Numbered from the stretch's first letter, positions 1-9,916 are shown. The stretch: 55,991 nt of DNA from a bacterium BMS3Bbin05 (GCA_002897855.1 BDTO01000073.1:1-55991), one strand, 5' to 3'. Notes: generated from the sequence alone by a model not told the origin. Translations and numbers: made by a program.

Positions 1-927
1 AGAGGACATTTCTTCAGTGGAAGCCGATGTTGTCTCAATTGCCTGCATCTGTGTTTTTGCCGAATCGTGAACGAGTCCCGAGGAACGGCCTATGTTGTTG
101 GATGTGGAAGAGACTTCACGGGAGACTGCAAGAAGCCCTTTGACCATATTCTGCATGCCTTCGATAAACCTGTTAAACCATCCGGCAAGGATCCCTATTT
201 CATCCTTTGAGGTCACCGTAAGTCTTTTGGTCAGGTCACCTTTGCCTTCTGCTATATCTTTCAGCATAACGGTTGTATCGTTAATCGGCCTGGTAATGGA
301 ACGGGTTATAGTAACTCCTAAGAAAAGAAAGATTGTGATCAGGAAGAGAGCCGTAATTATAATGAGTCCGTTTATTTTTGAAATCAATTTCTGTCTTTCT
401 GTGTAATACGTATCTACCGCCTTCTCCTGAGCCTCTGCCATTTTATCAATGGATTTGAATATCAGGGGTTTGAAATCGAGATATTGGTCTACCAGGCCGG
501 GTACATTTTTTGCGTCATCGTTAAAATAAACCTTCAGTAGTTTAACGGCTACTTTTTTAAATCCGGCATATCCTTTCTCAAATGTTTTTTTATCTTTTAA
601 CAAGTCTTTGTTTTTAATCTTGTCCTTGACGCTGTTCCATAGTTTATCTATTTCTTTCAAGGAGAGTTTGAGATGTTCCCCTGAACCTATTGGCGCTACT
701 ATACCTGCCGACACACCGGTCATATGATATTCAATTTCCCTGAAGATAAGCTGGATCTTTCTCAGGTTATCGAGAGGCACAACTTTTTGGGTATAAATTT
801 CCTCAAGCGTGTTCAACTGTTTTTTGCCCATCATGATTGTGCCGACAGCAAAGGTGGTAATGACAACAAGCCCCAATATAACTATAAATAAAACCTTGTG
901 TGATATCTTCATCCGTTGCAAAAACAT
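1..927 (-). CDS. Methyl-accepting chemotaxis protein, N-terminal part (runs off the window)
   Basis: Hand translation of the minus strand from the ATG at 927 gives 309 open codons up to the window edge. A strong GGAGG lies just upstream of the start. Residues about 11-33 form a first membrane helix. Residues about 34-180 form a mostly helical extracytoplasmic sensor of four-helix-bundle size. Residues about 184-207 form a second membrane helix. A HAMP domain follows at about 209-258 (RPIN, then DEIG), and then the start of the cytoplasmic signalling coil, with the Ser/Thr-rich stretch ending in STEEMSS typical of chemoreceptors. The protein would sense a periplasmic or membrane signal and control CheA. 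The ligand cannot be told. The signalling hairpin and methylation sites lie outside the window. Most of the call rests on architecture plus the STEEMSS-type stretch. Confidence 0.88.
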   Translation of the reverse strand, partial: MFLQRMKISHKVLFIVILGLVVITTFAVGTIMMGKKQLNTLEEIYTQKVVPLDNLRKIQLIFREIEYHMTGVSAGIVAPIGSGEHLKLSLKEIDKLWNSVKDKIKNKDLLKDKKTFEKGYAGFKKVAVKLLKVYFNDDAKNVPGLVDQYLDFKPLIFKSIDKMAEAQEKAVDTYYTERQKLISKINGLIIITALFLITIFLFLGVTITRSITRPINDTTVMLKDIAEGKGDLTKRLTVTSKDEIGILAGWFNRFIEGMQNMVKGLLAVSREVSSTSNNIGRSSGLVHDSAKTQMQAIETTSASTEEMSS

Positions 928-1628
928 TTTATCCTCCTTGCAAAATTAAAGACTTAACACCCGGTAAGCATAGTTATTTTTGCTATCGGAATCCAGGCGA
1001 TTCAGCATTGCCACAGATGGCCAAAGGTTTCTCTCTCTATCTGAGACAGAAGTGTACAACATATGAAAGGCACTCATCATTTCTAATTGTGTGGGAAACG
1101 GCACTATCCATAAATAATATCAGGTACAGCTTTTATTTTGAGTATATCAAAGAAAGGGAATAATTACAAGAAATTGTGCTTGTTATTGTCGTTGCAAAAT
1201 GATAATGTCATGTATATCCGCAGAAATGAAAATGTTACCTGAATAGAGGCTGTGTATAAATTGCTGTTTTTTATTTTTGTCATGTCCCGAAAGCGTTCGG
1301 GGCATGCGCAAAGCATTGAAAAGACCGGATTCCCCGATCCCCGAAAATGTCGGGACAGGCCCCGAAAATGTCGGGACAGGCAAGCCGGAGAATGGCAGGC
1401 GGAGAAAAAACTCAGAGACGCAGGACTCACTATGCCTGCCGCCTTAAGGACCGCCGGAATGGCAGGCAGACACAATGGCTTTATACACGGACTCTATTTA
1501 AAGAAGATAGAATAGGTGCAAATTACAGCCAATTGATGGTAGCCGGGGGGGGGTGATTACTGTGATTGTCCTCTAATGACGGATACTTTAAGTAACAGGT
1601 TATCAGAATATTAAATACGGAGGGTTTT
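928..1628. other. Intergenic region between divergent chemoreceptor and ferritin-like gene
   Basis: No convincing gene lies here. The right part holds an enlarged copy of the palindromic element (1246-1494). Short ORFs across it encode only repeat-derived peptides. The left part (928-1245) is AT-rich leader for the chemoreceptor. I looked for a c-di-GMP riboswitch there and did not see one. A run of eight G lies near 1547, shortly before the ferritin-like gene. Confidence 0.6.
1246..1494 (+). repeat. Palindromic MITE-like element, copy A (enlarged)
   Basis: It begins GAGGCTGTGTATAAA and ends TTTATACACGGACTC, matching the terminal inverted repeats of the 142-bp family. It is 249 bp because the middle carries extra sequence, including two copies of a CCGAAAATGTCGGGACAGG unit and a diverged second half. 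The flanking hexamers (TGAATA and TATTTA) are not identical, so this copy lacks a clean target duplication. It is probably old or rearranged. Confidence 0.75.
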
Positions 1629-2114
1629 ATGATCAAGGGAAAGGAAGATTTGCAGGAAGCGATTGTTGAAGCGTTGCTGATGGAAAAAGGGACGAGAGAT
1701 TTCTACGGCTTTGCTTCGTCAAAGGCGTGTTCGGAGCCGGCGAGGGACCTGTTTGGAAGGCTAAGTGATTGGGAAGATCAACATATGCGATACCTTCAGT
1801 TCCTGTACCGGTCCCTTCAGGGTGACCTGAATCTTTCGTCCTATGAAGAGTTTCTTGAAAAGGCGCCTGCCGATTTTATCGAATCAGGTATTGAGGTAGA
1901 AGAGGCTGAAAGGCTATTTGTAGAAAAAGATTTTATCGATGATGCCGAAGCTATTATACTTGCCCTTGAGATAGAGGGGAAGGCATACAAGCTTTACGGC
2001 AAATTGTCCGGGTCAGCCGTGTATCCGAATGCGCGTGTTATATTTGATGAGATGATGTTGCAGGAACAGAAACACATTGATGAACTGCGAAAACTGAAAC
2101 GCATAACAGGTTGA
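1629..2114 (+). CDS. Ferritin-like/rubrerythrin-type diiron protein
   Basis: 161 residues, all helical, with the spacing of a four-helix ferritin-like bundle. Candidate metal ligands are E19, E49 and H52 (motif EDQH), then E114 or E116 (LEIEGKAY), then E146 and H149 (EQKH). This is the ExxH pattern repeated in both halves, as in rubrerythrin-like proteins. There is no C-terminal rubredoxin knuckle, so electron delivery would need a partner. Likely roles are peroxide reduction or iron handling in the cytoplasm. A GGAGG lies just before the ATG. The gene stands alone, tail to tail with the transglycosylase. The family is confident; the exact substrate is not known. Confidence 0.8.
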   Translation: MIKGKEDLQEAIVEALLMEKGTRDFYGFASSKACSEPARDLFGRLSDWEDQHMRYLQFLYRSLQGDLNLSSYEEFLEKAPADFIESGIEVEEAERLFVEKDFIDDAEAIILALEIEGKAYKLYGKLSGSAVYPNARVIFDEMMLQEQKHIDELRKLKRITG

Positions 2115-2240
2115 AGCCGATATTATTCACGAACCGGGTGCCATGCGAACGCCGGAGAAGTGTTTCTGAATTATCGGGATTCTTCATCGTTACCGGTTCC
2201 TCGGAATGATTTATTCCGGGCGAAAGATGTTTTTGTATGA

Positions 2241-4187
2241 TCAATCAAGATGAAGTGAAACATTCCAGCGGAATGTGCCGGGTGCGTCCGGAAGATTCAG
2301 GGAACGGGAATATTGGAAAAAGGTTGTCAACACCCTTTTCACATATTGCCGGGTTTCGGAGTAAGGTATATCTTCAATGAATTCGTCGGCTTCTCTTGTG
2401 TTGAATTGAGCCAGCCATTTCTTTACGGTATTCTCACCGGCGTTATAGGCAGCGGTGGCCAGAGTGACGGATTTAAATTGGTCCAGTAAGGTCTTAAGGT
2501 AATAAGAGCCAAGAATGATATTTGTCCTGATATTCAGATAGGAGTCTTCTTCAGGAATATTGCATTTTATTTTCCTGCACATCCTGTCCGCGGTTTCGGG
2601 CATCAACTGCATCAGCCCGACTGCACCGGCAATGGAATGTGCTTCCGGATCGAACCTGCTCTCCTCCCTTGCTATGGAGAGTATGTAGACAGGATCGATC
2701 CGGAATTTTCTGGATGCCTCTTCAACTATGTCCCAGTATGCAGCAGGATAAAGGAGTGTATGGATTTTTTCATCATAAGGCAACATGGTGGCGACTGATA
2801 TGGCTTTTTTGAATTCACCTATTTCTTTCAGTTTTTTGCTGTAGAGAATCACTTCAGCGGGTTTTTTTAAAGTTTTGATCATTTTTTTCAGTTCAAAAAT
2901 TGCTTCTTTTCTTAATCCTAATTTTTTAAGGATTCCGAACCGCTTCAAAAGGGGGGAGTCAATTTTGATGTTATCCGTGGATACAGGGATTTTCTTTGAG
3001 CCGGTCCCTGTTTTAAGGCACGAAAGAAACCCGTAGTAATCATTTTCTGAGCAGAGCTTTCCGTAACCCCCTGTGACGTCCTGTGACATTTTTTCCCTGC
3101 TTCTCAGCGCCCAGTACAGATACTTGTTCGAATTGTAGCTGTTATATAGCTTGTTAAAGATATTTTCTGCATCTTTGTAATTGCCCTCCAGGTAACCTGT
3201 CCAGCCTTTCTGCCAGAGGCTTTCTTCCCTGAAGGGATATTTATCAAGTTCATTATTCAGGATTGAAACTGCATTGTTGTAATTGCCTTTTCTCCTCTCG
3301 TTGTTTGCCAGGGATATGAGGAGCAAACCGGTCCGCGGGTCTTTCATTTCTTTCAGAATATCGATGGTTTTAATTAATTTATCCATTTCAGAGGTTCTCA
3401 GATAGGAGACGGCTTCCATATATCTGTCGTTCAGTTTCTTATAAAGTTCTGCTGCTTCAGGGTAATCTTTTCGCCTGAATCTGCAATATGCAATTTTTTC
3501 GTATATTTCATCTTTCATGTCTTCCCGGGCCATGTCGAGAGCCCTGCGAAATGCGGTTTCAGCGTTAGTGAATTTCATTTGTCTGATCAGGCTATTGCCT
3601 CTTCTGAAGAGATCCTCAGAATTCAATATGGCCGGGTCGAATTCTTTATATGACTCATCCGAGAAGTCGGAGGCTTTAATATAGAGATTTTTGAATATTT
3701 CTGCAGCTTTATCATCCGCACCCGCGGACTTGAGGCTTTTCGCATACCGGTACTGTATTTCAAGGTCGGCAGGATACAGGGACAGGTAGTTCCTGTAAAG
3801 GGCCAATATTTCTGAAGTATCATCGATATTGCGTCTTGATATTTCAATCTCGAGGCGTAGCGCATCCCTGAATGCAGATGTGTCGCCGTAATCGTCCTTG
3901 ATTTCTTTTATGTCCGCCATCGCCTTGTCGATGTTTCCGGTTCTATAGTAAGATTCCGCTCTCCAGAGCAGGGCGAAGTCATTTATGATGAAATCATCGG
4001 AGATAACGCTGCTGAACTTTGTGATTGCCCGGCCATATGTGTCTTCGTGCATGAGTTTTATGCCCTCCTGCAAAGTTTTGATGCCGGTATCATTGGCATC
4101 CGCCGTTTGCATACACATGGCAGGAGTGGAGGATAATAAACCCAGCATAATAATAAGAAATCCGGCCCGATGTATTAATTTACTCAT
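2241..4187 (-). CDS. slt: Soluble lytic murein transglycosylase (SLT domain, TPR-rich)
   Basis: 648 residues from the ATG at 4187, which I prefer because AAGGA sits 7 nt upstream. An in-frame ATG 45 nt further up has no such site. An N-terminal signal peptide (hydrophobic stretch about residues 8-25) directs export. Residues about 30-480 are helical TPR-like repeats corresponding to the superhelical ring of Slt70-type enzymes. The SLT domain starts near residue 504. The catalytic Glu is about 509 in the motif AREES, followed by GLMQLMP and AAYNAGE. The enzyme cleaves peptidoglycan glycan strands to 1,6-anhydro products in the periplasm and serves wall turnover. The gene is divergent from the large unknown protein. 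Family assignment is secure; the TPR boundaries are estimates. Confidence 0.92.
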   Translation of the reverse strand: MSKLIHRAGFLIIMLGLLSSTPAMCMQTADANDTGIKTLQEGIKLMHEDTYGRAITKFSSVISDDFIINDFALLWRAESYYRTGNIDKAMADIKEIKDDYGDTSAFRDALRLEIEISRRNIDDTSEILALYRNYLSLYPADLEIQYRYAKSLKSAGADDKAAEIFKNLYIKASDFSDESYKEFDPAILNSEDLFRRGNSLIRQMKFTNAETAFRRALDMAREDMKDEIYEKIAYCRFRRKDYPEAAELYKKLNDRYMEAVSYLRTSEMDKLIKTIDILKEMKDPRTGLLLISLANNERRKGNYNNAVSILNNELDKYPFREESLWQKGWTGYLEGNYKDAENIFNKLYNSYNSNKYLYWALRSREKMSQDVTGGYGKLCSENDYYGFLSCLKTGTGSKKIPVSTDNIKIDSPLLKRFGILKKLGLRKEAIFELKKMIKTLKKPAEVILYSKKLKEIGEFKKAISVATMLPYDEKIHTLLYPAAYWDIVEEASRKFRIDPVYILSIAREESRFDPEAHSIAGAVGLMQLMPETADRMCRKIKCNIPEEDSYLNIRTNIILGSYYLKTLLDQFKSVTLATAAYNAGENTVKKWLAQFNTREADEFIEDIPYSETRQYVKRVLTTFFQYSRSLNLPDAPGTFRWNVSLHLD

Positions 4188-4293
4188 CAGAATATCCTTC
4201 ATGGTCTTACTTAGAATATAACTTAAATACAATTTACATTCAAGTGCGCCTGCGTTGCTGACGAATAACAGGGCTTTGTGTTATATTTTGACT

Positions 4294-6126
4294 ATGATCA
4301 ATGAGCTCAGAATTCATGGGACTATCGGGCCCGTGGAGTTTTTTACTTATGTTTCCGGATCAGATGTGTCCAAGACTATTTTCTATGAAGAAACTCCTGA
4401 CTATATCCGTTTTTTCTCCCGGGGAAATGAATTTGTAATAACCACTGACGGTATCCGCTATAAAGGCTGCGGAGGAGGTTTTTGTGAATACATGTTTGGT
4501 GTGGATAAACCCACGGATGATACATTAAGGGATGAAGTGGTAAACCGCCTTACCATGTTCGGGACATATACGGGCAAGGATGAAAAGCTTGAATTTACCG
4601 ATAATGTTGAAGGTTCGGAGATATTTTACAGACTGTTTCTTCAGGGACATGCAGTCCAGAATTATTATTTTATTGTTTCATCTGATTTTGAAGGGAGTTA
4701 TAAGAAACGCCAGAGGGTTATATTAAAGTCTGTCGGCAAGTATCTGAAAAGAACATCTATGGGTAACGAATGGAATGGCACTGAACTGGTCCGTGGATTC
4801 ATGGAATCACTCCATGAAGAGAAGACAACGGTCTTTATAATAAAACTGATCCACAGGAACAATCACAGGTTATACAGCCTTTTTCAGGAATTCTATCTGG
4901 AAAAGCGTTATCTTGATGCATCCAGAGAAATGTATCTCAAGGATTTTATTGACAGGGAAAATATTGACGAATACCAGATTGAGAGAATCAGGATAGATGT
5001 TATGTACAGGCATCCTGATAACAAAATGGTAGTGGATGAATACAGGGATATTCTTATTGATGCGGTTGGCAGGGACCAGTTGAAACCCGCTGAGATTGGC
5101 AGGCTTAAAAGGCTCCGGACGCTTGCAATAAGAAATAATATACCGGAGGTGCTTTTTGATACTATTGACGATCAGCTTTTAAAGGGCAAGAAGATCGTGG
5201 AGAGCCATGAATCCGATTATCTGAAGGAGGCCAGGGGAATACTCGAAACACTTTTCTTCAAAGACCCCGGGTTGAAGAAGCATATAATAACAGAGGATGT
5301 AGTGAAGCTGCTTAAGGCAAAGTATACCGCCCATGAGAAAAACGAAATGGGATTCGAGCGTCTAATCCTGGATATCGGAAAGATGTGTGACGAGATTGTG
5401 AAAGAAACAGAAGATTTTACCATCTTTGAAGAGTTGAGCCGAATCCTTACATATTTTGACCGCTATGACAACACTTCTTCTCTGACGAACGCTATCGCTT
5501 TTACTGAAAAGTTTGATATTTCCGGAGAAAACATCAGAAGCCTGATAGGTAACAAGGAAGAGTTCGACAGTCTTAAGAGCGGTCTTTTTGAGGAGTTGTT
5601 TATAAGTCCGCTCCTCGTAAACAAGTATCTGACCTCATTCGGCAGGAGAAGAGTGAAGATACTTTTCAGGGGTTTGAAAAATATTATTACCGGGGATGCT
5701 TCTATCAGAGAGATACTTCATAACCTGAAAAAGATTGCAGATGAGGAGAAGATTTACCAGATCATGCTTATGTCGCTGAATGAGAGGATAAAGGATATCT
5801 ATCCGCGCCTCGATACAAAGACCGGCCGGGCAGAGGTCAGGATGGAGATTGATAAAGAACTGGCGGGGAAAAGGATATTGAACAGGATACCCGTACATAT
5901 TTTTGAGAAGGCGGTTATCGACATAAAGAAAGAGGTCTTTTATATAAACCATGTATTTCCGAAGGCAGTAAAGAATAATGATTCCGGGCTCAGGGAGGAC
6001 TTCCTTGAAAACAGCGGGTTGGACAGGTTTTACGTTGAGAGTAAGGAGAGAGAATATCTGAAGAAGAAGGGGATCCCTTATTCGGTTATAGACGATATGA
6101 TGTCCGAGTCCGCAGGGTTAGTGTAA
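4294..6126 (+). CDS. Large conserved protein of unknown function (TIGR04442-like)
   Basis: 610 residues from the ATG at 4294. The frame is open 13 codons further upstream, but the protein starting MINELRIHG looks natural. I do not recognise a catalytic motif. It is charged, mostly helical and soluble, with no signal peptide or membrane helix. It has a Gly/Cys patch near residue 60 (CGGGFCEYMFG) and long helical stretches later. I recall a family labelled TIGR04442 of this size in delta-proteobacteria and relatives, but I cannot confirm the match. There is no Shine-Dalgarno before the ATG. A TATATT box ends 6 nt before it, so it may be leaderless. The gene is divergent from slt, and its stop codon is the start of a palindromic element target site. 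Confidence 0.7.
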   Translation: MINELRIHGTIGPVEFFTYVSGSDVSKTIFYEETPDYIRFFSRGNEFVITTDGIRYKGCGGGFCEYMFGVDKPTDDTLRDEVVNRLTMFGTYTGKDEKLEFTDNVEGSEIFYRLFLQGHAVQNYYFIVSSDFEGSYKKRQRVILKSVGKYLKRTSMGNEWNGTELVRGFMESLHEEKTTVFIIKLIHRNNHRLYSLFQEFYLEKRYLDASREMYLKDFIDRENIDEYQIERIRIDVMYRHPDNKMVVDEYRDILIDAVGRDQLKPAEIGRLKRLRTLAIRNNIPEVLFDTIDDQLLKGKKIVESHESDYLKEARGILETLFFKDPGLKKHIITEDVVKLLKAKYTAHEKNEMGFERLILDIGKMCDEIVKETEDFTIFEELSRILTYFDRYDNTSSLTNAIAFTEKFDISGENIRSLIGNKEEFDSLKSGLFEELFISPLLVNKYLTSFGRRRVKILFRGLKNIITGDASIREILHNLKKIADEEKIYQIMLMSLNERIKDIYPRLDTKTGRAEVRMEIDKELAGKRILNRIPVHIFEKAVIDIKKEVFYINHVFPKAVKNNDSGLREDFLENSGLDRFYVESKEREYLKKKGIPYSVIDDMMSESAGLV

Positions 6127-6129
6127 TTA

Positions 6130-6271
6130 GAGTCCGTGTATAAAGGCAGTCCCTCTATCTGTCATTCCGGCAGTCCTTAAGCCGGAATCTATTCTTTTCA
6201 ATAAGTTCCGGATGTCCCGAACGCTTTCGGGACATGACAAAAATAAAAAACGGCAGTTTATACACAGACAC
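6130..6271 (-). repeat. Palindromic MITE-like element, copy B (142 bp)
   Basis: Inverted relative to most copies. The ends are GAGTCCGTGTATAAA and TTTATACACAGACAC. It contains the two internal hairpins of the family (CCGGCAGTCCTTAAGCCGG and TGTCCCGAACGCTTTCGGGACA). It is flanked on both sides by the hexamer TAATTA (6124-6129 and 6272-6277), a perfect 6-bp target duplication. The left duplicate starts with the stop codon of the upstream gene. Confidence 0.85.
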
Positions 6272-6447
6272 TAATTAATATTACCAAATTGCCTCGTCAC
6301 ATTATTTTAATAACCATTGCAATTCTGTTGGCAATGGTTTACCCCGTATATTAATAAATTGAGCGCCGCCGGGCCGGACATGCGAATTTTTACCACATCC
6401 GCCGTCTGCAGAGATGGTTTTATTGATTGTTATGATTATTCTGGAAA

Positions 6448-6523
6448 TGGAGGCGGCGGCCGGATTTGAACCGGCGCATAAAGGTTTTGCAGACCTCTCC
6501 CTTAGCCACTTGGGTACGCCGCC
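6448..6523 (-). tRNA. tRNA-Cys (anticodon GCA)
   Basis: 76 nt read on the minus strand. The acceptor stem GGCGGCG pairs with CGCCGCC, followed by discriminator U and an encoded CCA. The anticodon loop reads CTGCAAA, giving GCA (Cys). The T arm GGTTCAAATCC is present. It is about 90 bp downstream of tRNA-Gly on the same strand, so the two are probably one transcript. Confidence 0.96.
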
Positions 6524-6612
6524 TTAAAAGTCCGGGATTAGATGCCAGGGATCGGGGATTAGCAAAAGATGCTATCCAAGCCCTGATCCCTGACACCCTA
6601 ACCCCTGCTTTC

Positions 6613-6688
6613 TGGAGCGGGCGACGAGATTCGAACTCGCGACCCCAACCTTGGCAAGGTTGTGCTCTACCAGCTGAGCTACGCCCGC
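6613..6688 (-). tRNA. tRNA-Gly (anticodon GCC)
   Basis: 76 nt on the minus strand. The acceptor stem GCGGGCG pairs with CGCCCGC, with encoded CCA. The D arm is GCTCAGCTGGTAGAGC. The anticodon loop CTTGCCAA reads GCC (Gly). The T arm GAGTTCGAATCTC is present. It is divergent from trpE, and its promoter must lie in the 90 bp shared with that gene. Confidence 0.97.
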
Positions 6689-6777
6689 AAATAGTATGTA
6701 ATTACAAAGGTTTTAATTTAACCGGTATGGTATAATTACAAATCTCATAGTATAAAAAAAAAGGATGTTTTGTCAAT

Positions 6778-8259
6778 ATGATTTATCCCTCTTTCGATGA
6801 GTTCAGGGGTCTTTCGGAGGCGGGGAATTTAGTTCCTGTCTATAAAGAAGTGCTTGCCGATACCGAAACGCCTGTTTCAGCTTTTTTGAAGCTGGCCCAG
6901 ACACCGTCTTTCCTCCTTGAAAGCGTGGAAGGAGGGGAAAAATGGGCGAGATACTCGTTTATAGGCATTAAGCCTTCAAGAATCATTAAGGGAACGGGGA
7001 GAAGGGTCGAAATAATTGACGAGTCGGGAAATGTAAACGAAGTACTGTCCGATGACCCGCTGAATATCCTCAAATCGGAGATGGGAAAGTACAAACCGGT
7101 TATTGTCCCTGAACTGCCCCGTTTTTGCGGGGGTCTTGTTGGTTATATCGGTTATGACTGCGTAAGATTCTTTGAGTCTATCCCCGACAAGGGCAGCCGG
7201 GGTTTAGATATGCCGGATATATTCTTCATGCTTGCCGACACTATTCTGGTCTTTGACAGCCTGAGACAGAAGATAAAGGTTGTCACAAATGTCTTTCTGG
7301 ATGGCGTGGATTTGCGGGATGCTTATGAAAAGGCGGTTCGGAAGGTAGAAGAGATTGTTGAAAGATTAAAGACGGAGAGAATCCGCTTGTCCCATGAAGG
7401 GGCTAAAAAAGTCCTTGCAGGTGATTTTAAATCTTCGTTCCCGGACAGGGAAGACTTCATCGGTGCCGTAGAAAGGTCAAAAAAATACATAGTATCGGGT
7501 GATGTGATACAGGTTGTCTTATCGCAACGGTTTGAGAGAGAGTGCAGGGCCGATGCTTTCAGTATCTACAGGGCATTGAGGGTTATTAATCCATCGCCCT
7601 ATATGTTTTATATAGATACGGGCATGGGGCGTATAGTAGGTTCATCTCCGGAGATTCTTGTGAGGGTTGAAGAGGAAGGGATTGTATTGAGACCTATTGC
7701 CGGTACCAGACGCAGGGGAAAATCTGAAGATGAAGATATGGCAATGGAGAGTGAGTTAAGGAATGATCCGAAGGAGATTGCTGAACATGTAATGCTTGTT
7801 GACCTGGGCCGGAATGATGTGGGGAGAGTTGCGGAGACCGGTTCTGTGGAGGTGACCGATATGATGTACGTTGAGCGTTACAGCCATGTTATGCATCTTG
7901 TCTCAAACGTGGTGGGGAAACTCGGCAGGGGGAAGGATGTTTTTGATGTAATAAGGGCATGTTTTCCTGCGGGGACGGTTACGGGCGCTCCGAAGATCAG
8001 GGCCATGGAAATAATAGAGGAACTTGAACCCGTCAGACGCGGGCCTTACGCGGGAGCTGTCGGGTATTTCAGCTTTTCCGGGAACATGGATATGTGTATA
8101 ACAATCAGAACCCTCATATGTAAGGACGGAAAGATATATGTTCAGGCGGGAGCGGGGATAGTTGCGGATTCGGATCCCGGGCTGGAGTACAAGGAAACAG
8201 TTAATAAGGCTATGGGAATGATGAAGGCGGTTGAAATGGCCGAGGCAGGGATAGACTGA
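6778..8259 (+). CDS. trpE: Anthranilate synthase component I
   Basis: 493 residues, full length. It converts chorismate, with ammonia from TrpG, to anthranilate and pyruvate, the first step of tryptophan synthesis. The N-terminal domain carries LLES at about residues 41-44, the tryptophan feedback site. The C-terminal chorismate-binding domain shows [35 protein letters not shown] and a closing [10 protein letters not shown]. Upstream is a perfect TATAAT at 6731-6736 and an AAGGATG-type ribosome site. I see no leader peptide or attenuator in the short leader. The stop overlaps the trpG start (TGATG). p-Aminobenzoate synthase PabB is the main alternative, but the LLES feedback site and the trpD neighbour favour TrpE. 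Confidence 0.95.
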   Translation: MIYPSFDEFRGLSEAGNLVPVYKEVLADTETPVSAFLKLAQTPSFLLESVEGGEKWARYSFIGIKPSRIIKGTGRRVEIIDESGNVNEVLSDDPLNILKSEMGKYKPVIVPELPRFCGGLVGYIGYDCVRFFESIPDKGSRGLDMPDIFFMLADTILVFDSLRQKIKVVTNVFLDGVDLRDAYEKAVRKVEEIVERLKTERIRLSHEGAKKVLAGDFKSSFPDREDFIGAVERSKKYIVSGDVIQVVLSQRFERECRADAFSIYRALRVINPSPYMFYIDTGMGRIVGSSPEILVRVEEEGIVLRPIAGTRRRGKSEDEDMAMESELRNDPKEIAEHVMLVDLGRNDVGRVAETGSVEVTDMMYVERYSHVMHLVSNVVGKLGRGKDVFDVIRACFPAGTVTGAPKIRAMEIIEELEPVRRGPYAGAVGYFSFSGNMDMCITIRTLICKDGKIYVQAGAGIVADSDPGLEYKETVNKAMGMMKAVEMAEAGID

Positions 8260-8837
8260 TGCTGTTGATGATAGATAATTATGATTCATTTACATATAAT
8301 CTTGTGCAGTATCTCGGGGAACTCGGGCAGGAGATAAAGGTCTTCAGAAATGACAGAATAACCCTGAGCGGGATTGAACAGCTGTCGCCTGAAAGGATTG
8401 TTGTATCCCCCGGACCGTGCACGCCAAAAGAAGCAGGAATATCCATGGATGTAATAAGGCATTTTGCAGGGAAGGTGCCTGTACTGGGTGTATGCCTTGG
8501 CCACCAGTCGATGGGGGCGGCTTACGGGGGTGTTATAGTACAGGCCGGGAAATTGATGCACGGCAAGACCTCGATGATACATCATGATGGAAAGACCGTT
8601 TTTCGGGATATTCCCAATCCTTTCGAGGCAACCAGATATCATTCACTGGTCATAAAAAAAGATACCCTTCCTGACTGCTTTGAAATATCGGCGTGGACCG
8701 ATGGTGGCGAGATTATGGGGATAAGGCATAAAAAATTCGTAATGGACGGGGTACAGTTCCATCCCGAGTCCATACTTACAAAATCCGGAAAGGATATATT
8801 AAGAAATTTTATCAGTTTGGGAGGGAAAAATGATTAA
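8259..8837 (+). CDS. trpG: Anthranilate synthase component II (glutamine amidotransferase)
   Basis: 192 residues, a single class-I glutamine amidotransferase domain. The nucleophile is Cys79 in GVCLGHQ, and the His168/Glu170 pair lies in VQFHPES. The N-terminal motif [11 protein letters not shown] is typical of TrpG/PabA. It hydrolyses glutamine and passes ammonia to TrpE. The start overlaps the trpE stop by one base, and the last 8 bases overlap the trpD start, so the three genes are translationally coupled. It may also serve folate synthesis as PabA if no second copy exists; that cannot be judged from this window. Confidence 0.95.
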   Translation: MLLMIDNYDSFTYNLVQYLGELGQEIKVFRNDRITLSGIEQLSPERIVVSPGPCTPKEAGISMDVIRHFAGKVPVLGVCLGHQSMGAAYGGVIVQAGKLMHGKTSMIHHDGKTVFRDIPNPFEATRYHSLVIKKDTLPDCFEISAWTDGGEIMGIRHKKFVMDGVQFHPESILTKSGKDILRNFISLGGKND

Positions 8838-9840
8838 AGAAGCCATTAATCTTCTCGTCCAGGGTATAAATCTTTCTGAAACGGAGATGTCGGAATGCAT
8901 GAAAGAGATAATGGAGGGCATGGCAACAGAGGCCCAGATCGGTGCATTCCTGACAGCTTTGAGATTCAAGGGTGAGACGGTTGAAGAGATCACAGCGGCA
9001 GCAAAGGTTATGAGAGAAAAGGCAACGGGCATAAATGCGCCTGAAGGTGTACTTGATACCTGCGGTACGGGCGGTGATATGTCCGGTACATTCAATATTT
9101 CTACAACGGTTGCCTTAATCGTTGCTGCCTGCGGCGTGCCTGTAGCAAAACATGGGAACAGGTCTGTTTCGAGTCAGTCCGGTAGTGCAGACCTGCTTGA
9201 GACATTGGGGATAAATATCCATCTCGAGCCGAAAGGAGTGGAGAAATGCCTTTCCGAAACAGGCTTCGGGTTTCTTTTTGCTCCGCTCTTTCATCCTGCA
9301 ATGAAATATGCAATAGGGCCGAGAAGGGAGATGGGAATAAGGACCATATTTAATGTACTGGGACCTATTACCAATCCTGCCGGTGCAAAAAGGCAGATTC
9401 TGGGTGTCTTTACGGACAGGTTTACTGAACCCCTTGCCATGGTGCTTGGGAATCTTGGATGTGAGGATGTTATGGTTGTCCACGGGGAAGACGGACTTGA
9501 TGAGATAACGATTACCGATGGTACACGGGTGACACGGTATAGAGGGGGAAAACTGGAAACCATGTATTTTTCCCCGGAGGATTTCGGGTTCAGCCGTCAA
9601 CCGAGAGAGACAATACTCGGTGGTGCGCGTGAAGAAAATGCAAGAATAACCATGGATATATTAAAGGGAGGGAAAGGCCCCAAGAGGGAAATTGTAATCA
9701 TGAACTCGGCGGCGGCGCTTCTTGTAGCGGGTAAAACCGATGATATAAATGAAGCTGTGGGCATTGCAAGTGAGGCGATAGATTCCCGGAAGGCAAGGCA
9801 GAAGCTGAAGCAGATTATCGAGGTATCAAAGAAACTTTGA
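8830..9840 (+). CDS. trpD: Anthranilate phosphoribosyltransferase
   Basis: 336 residues, the usual length for TrpD. It transfers the phosphoribosyl group of PRPP to anthranilate. Visible motifs are CGTGGD at 78-83 (PRPP pyrophosphate loop), [18 protein letters not shown] at 107-124 (anthranilate and Mg sites), and [10 protein letters not shown] with the [11 protein letters not shown] stretch. A GGAGGG precedes the ATG inside the end of trpG. The remaining pathway genes (trpC, trpF, trpB, trpA) are not in this window, so the operon is split. The gene directly downstream belongs to lipid A sugar synthesis. Confidence 0.95.
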   Translation: MIKEAINLLVQGINLSETEMSECMKEIMEGMATEAQIGAFLTALRFKGETVEEITAAAKVMREKATGINAPEGVLDTCGTGGDMSGTFNISTTVALIVAACGVPVAKHGNRSVSSQSGSADLLETLGINIHLEPKGVEKCLSETGFGFLFAPLFHPAMKYAIGPRREMGIRTIFNVLGPITNPAGAKRQILGVFTDRFTEPLAMVLGNLGCEDVMVVHGEDGLDEITITDGTRVTRYRGGKLETMYFSPEDFGFSRQPRETILGGAREENARITMDILKGGKGPKREIVIMNSAAALLVAGKTDDINEAVGIASEAIDSRKARQKLKQIIEVSKKL

Positions 9841-9916
9841 GATGACAGAGTTCCACATATTTTGTTGTGCCCGTCCTCAGTGATGGTTTATGAATTATCA
9901 GGATTAAGGGGGAATA

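Noticed and set aside
92-406. Plus-strand ORF of 104 codons
   Set aside because: It lies wholly inside the chemoreceptor gene read on the minus strand, which has membrane helices, a HAMP domain and a strong ribosome site.
928-1163. Possible c-di-GMP riboswitch upstream of the chemoreceptor
   Set aside because: The minus-strand leader lacks the conserved GCAAAGC-type core and the paired P1/P2 arrangement; only loose resemblance at one spot.
1252-1556. Overlapping short ORFs on both strands
   Set aside because: They translate the palindromic element and its Cys/Arg-rich repeats; similar peptides appear at other copies of the element.
6466-6735. 89-codon ORF
   Set aside because: It runs across the antisense of tRNA-Cys and tRNA-Gly and is not a gene.
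6689-6777. trp attenuator or leader peptide before trpE
   Set aside because: The leader is too short after the predicted promoter, with no Trp codon run and no competing hairpins.
8286-8642. Minus-strand ORF opposite trpG, and similar long antisense ORFs elsewhere
   Set aside because: They are antisense shadows of well-identified genes with normal codon use on the sense strand.
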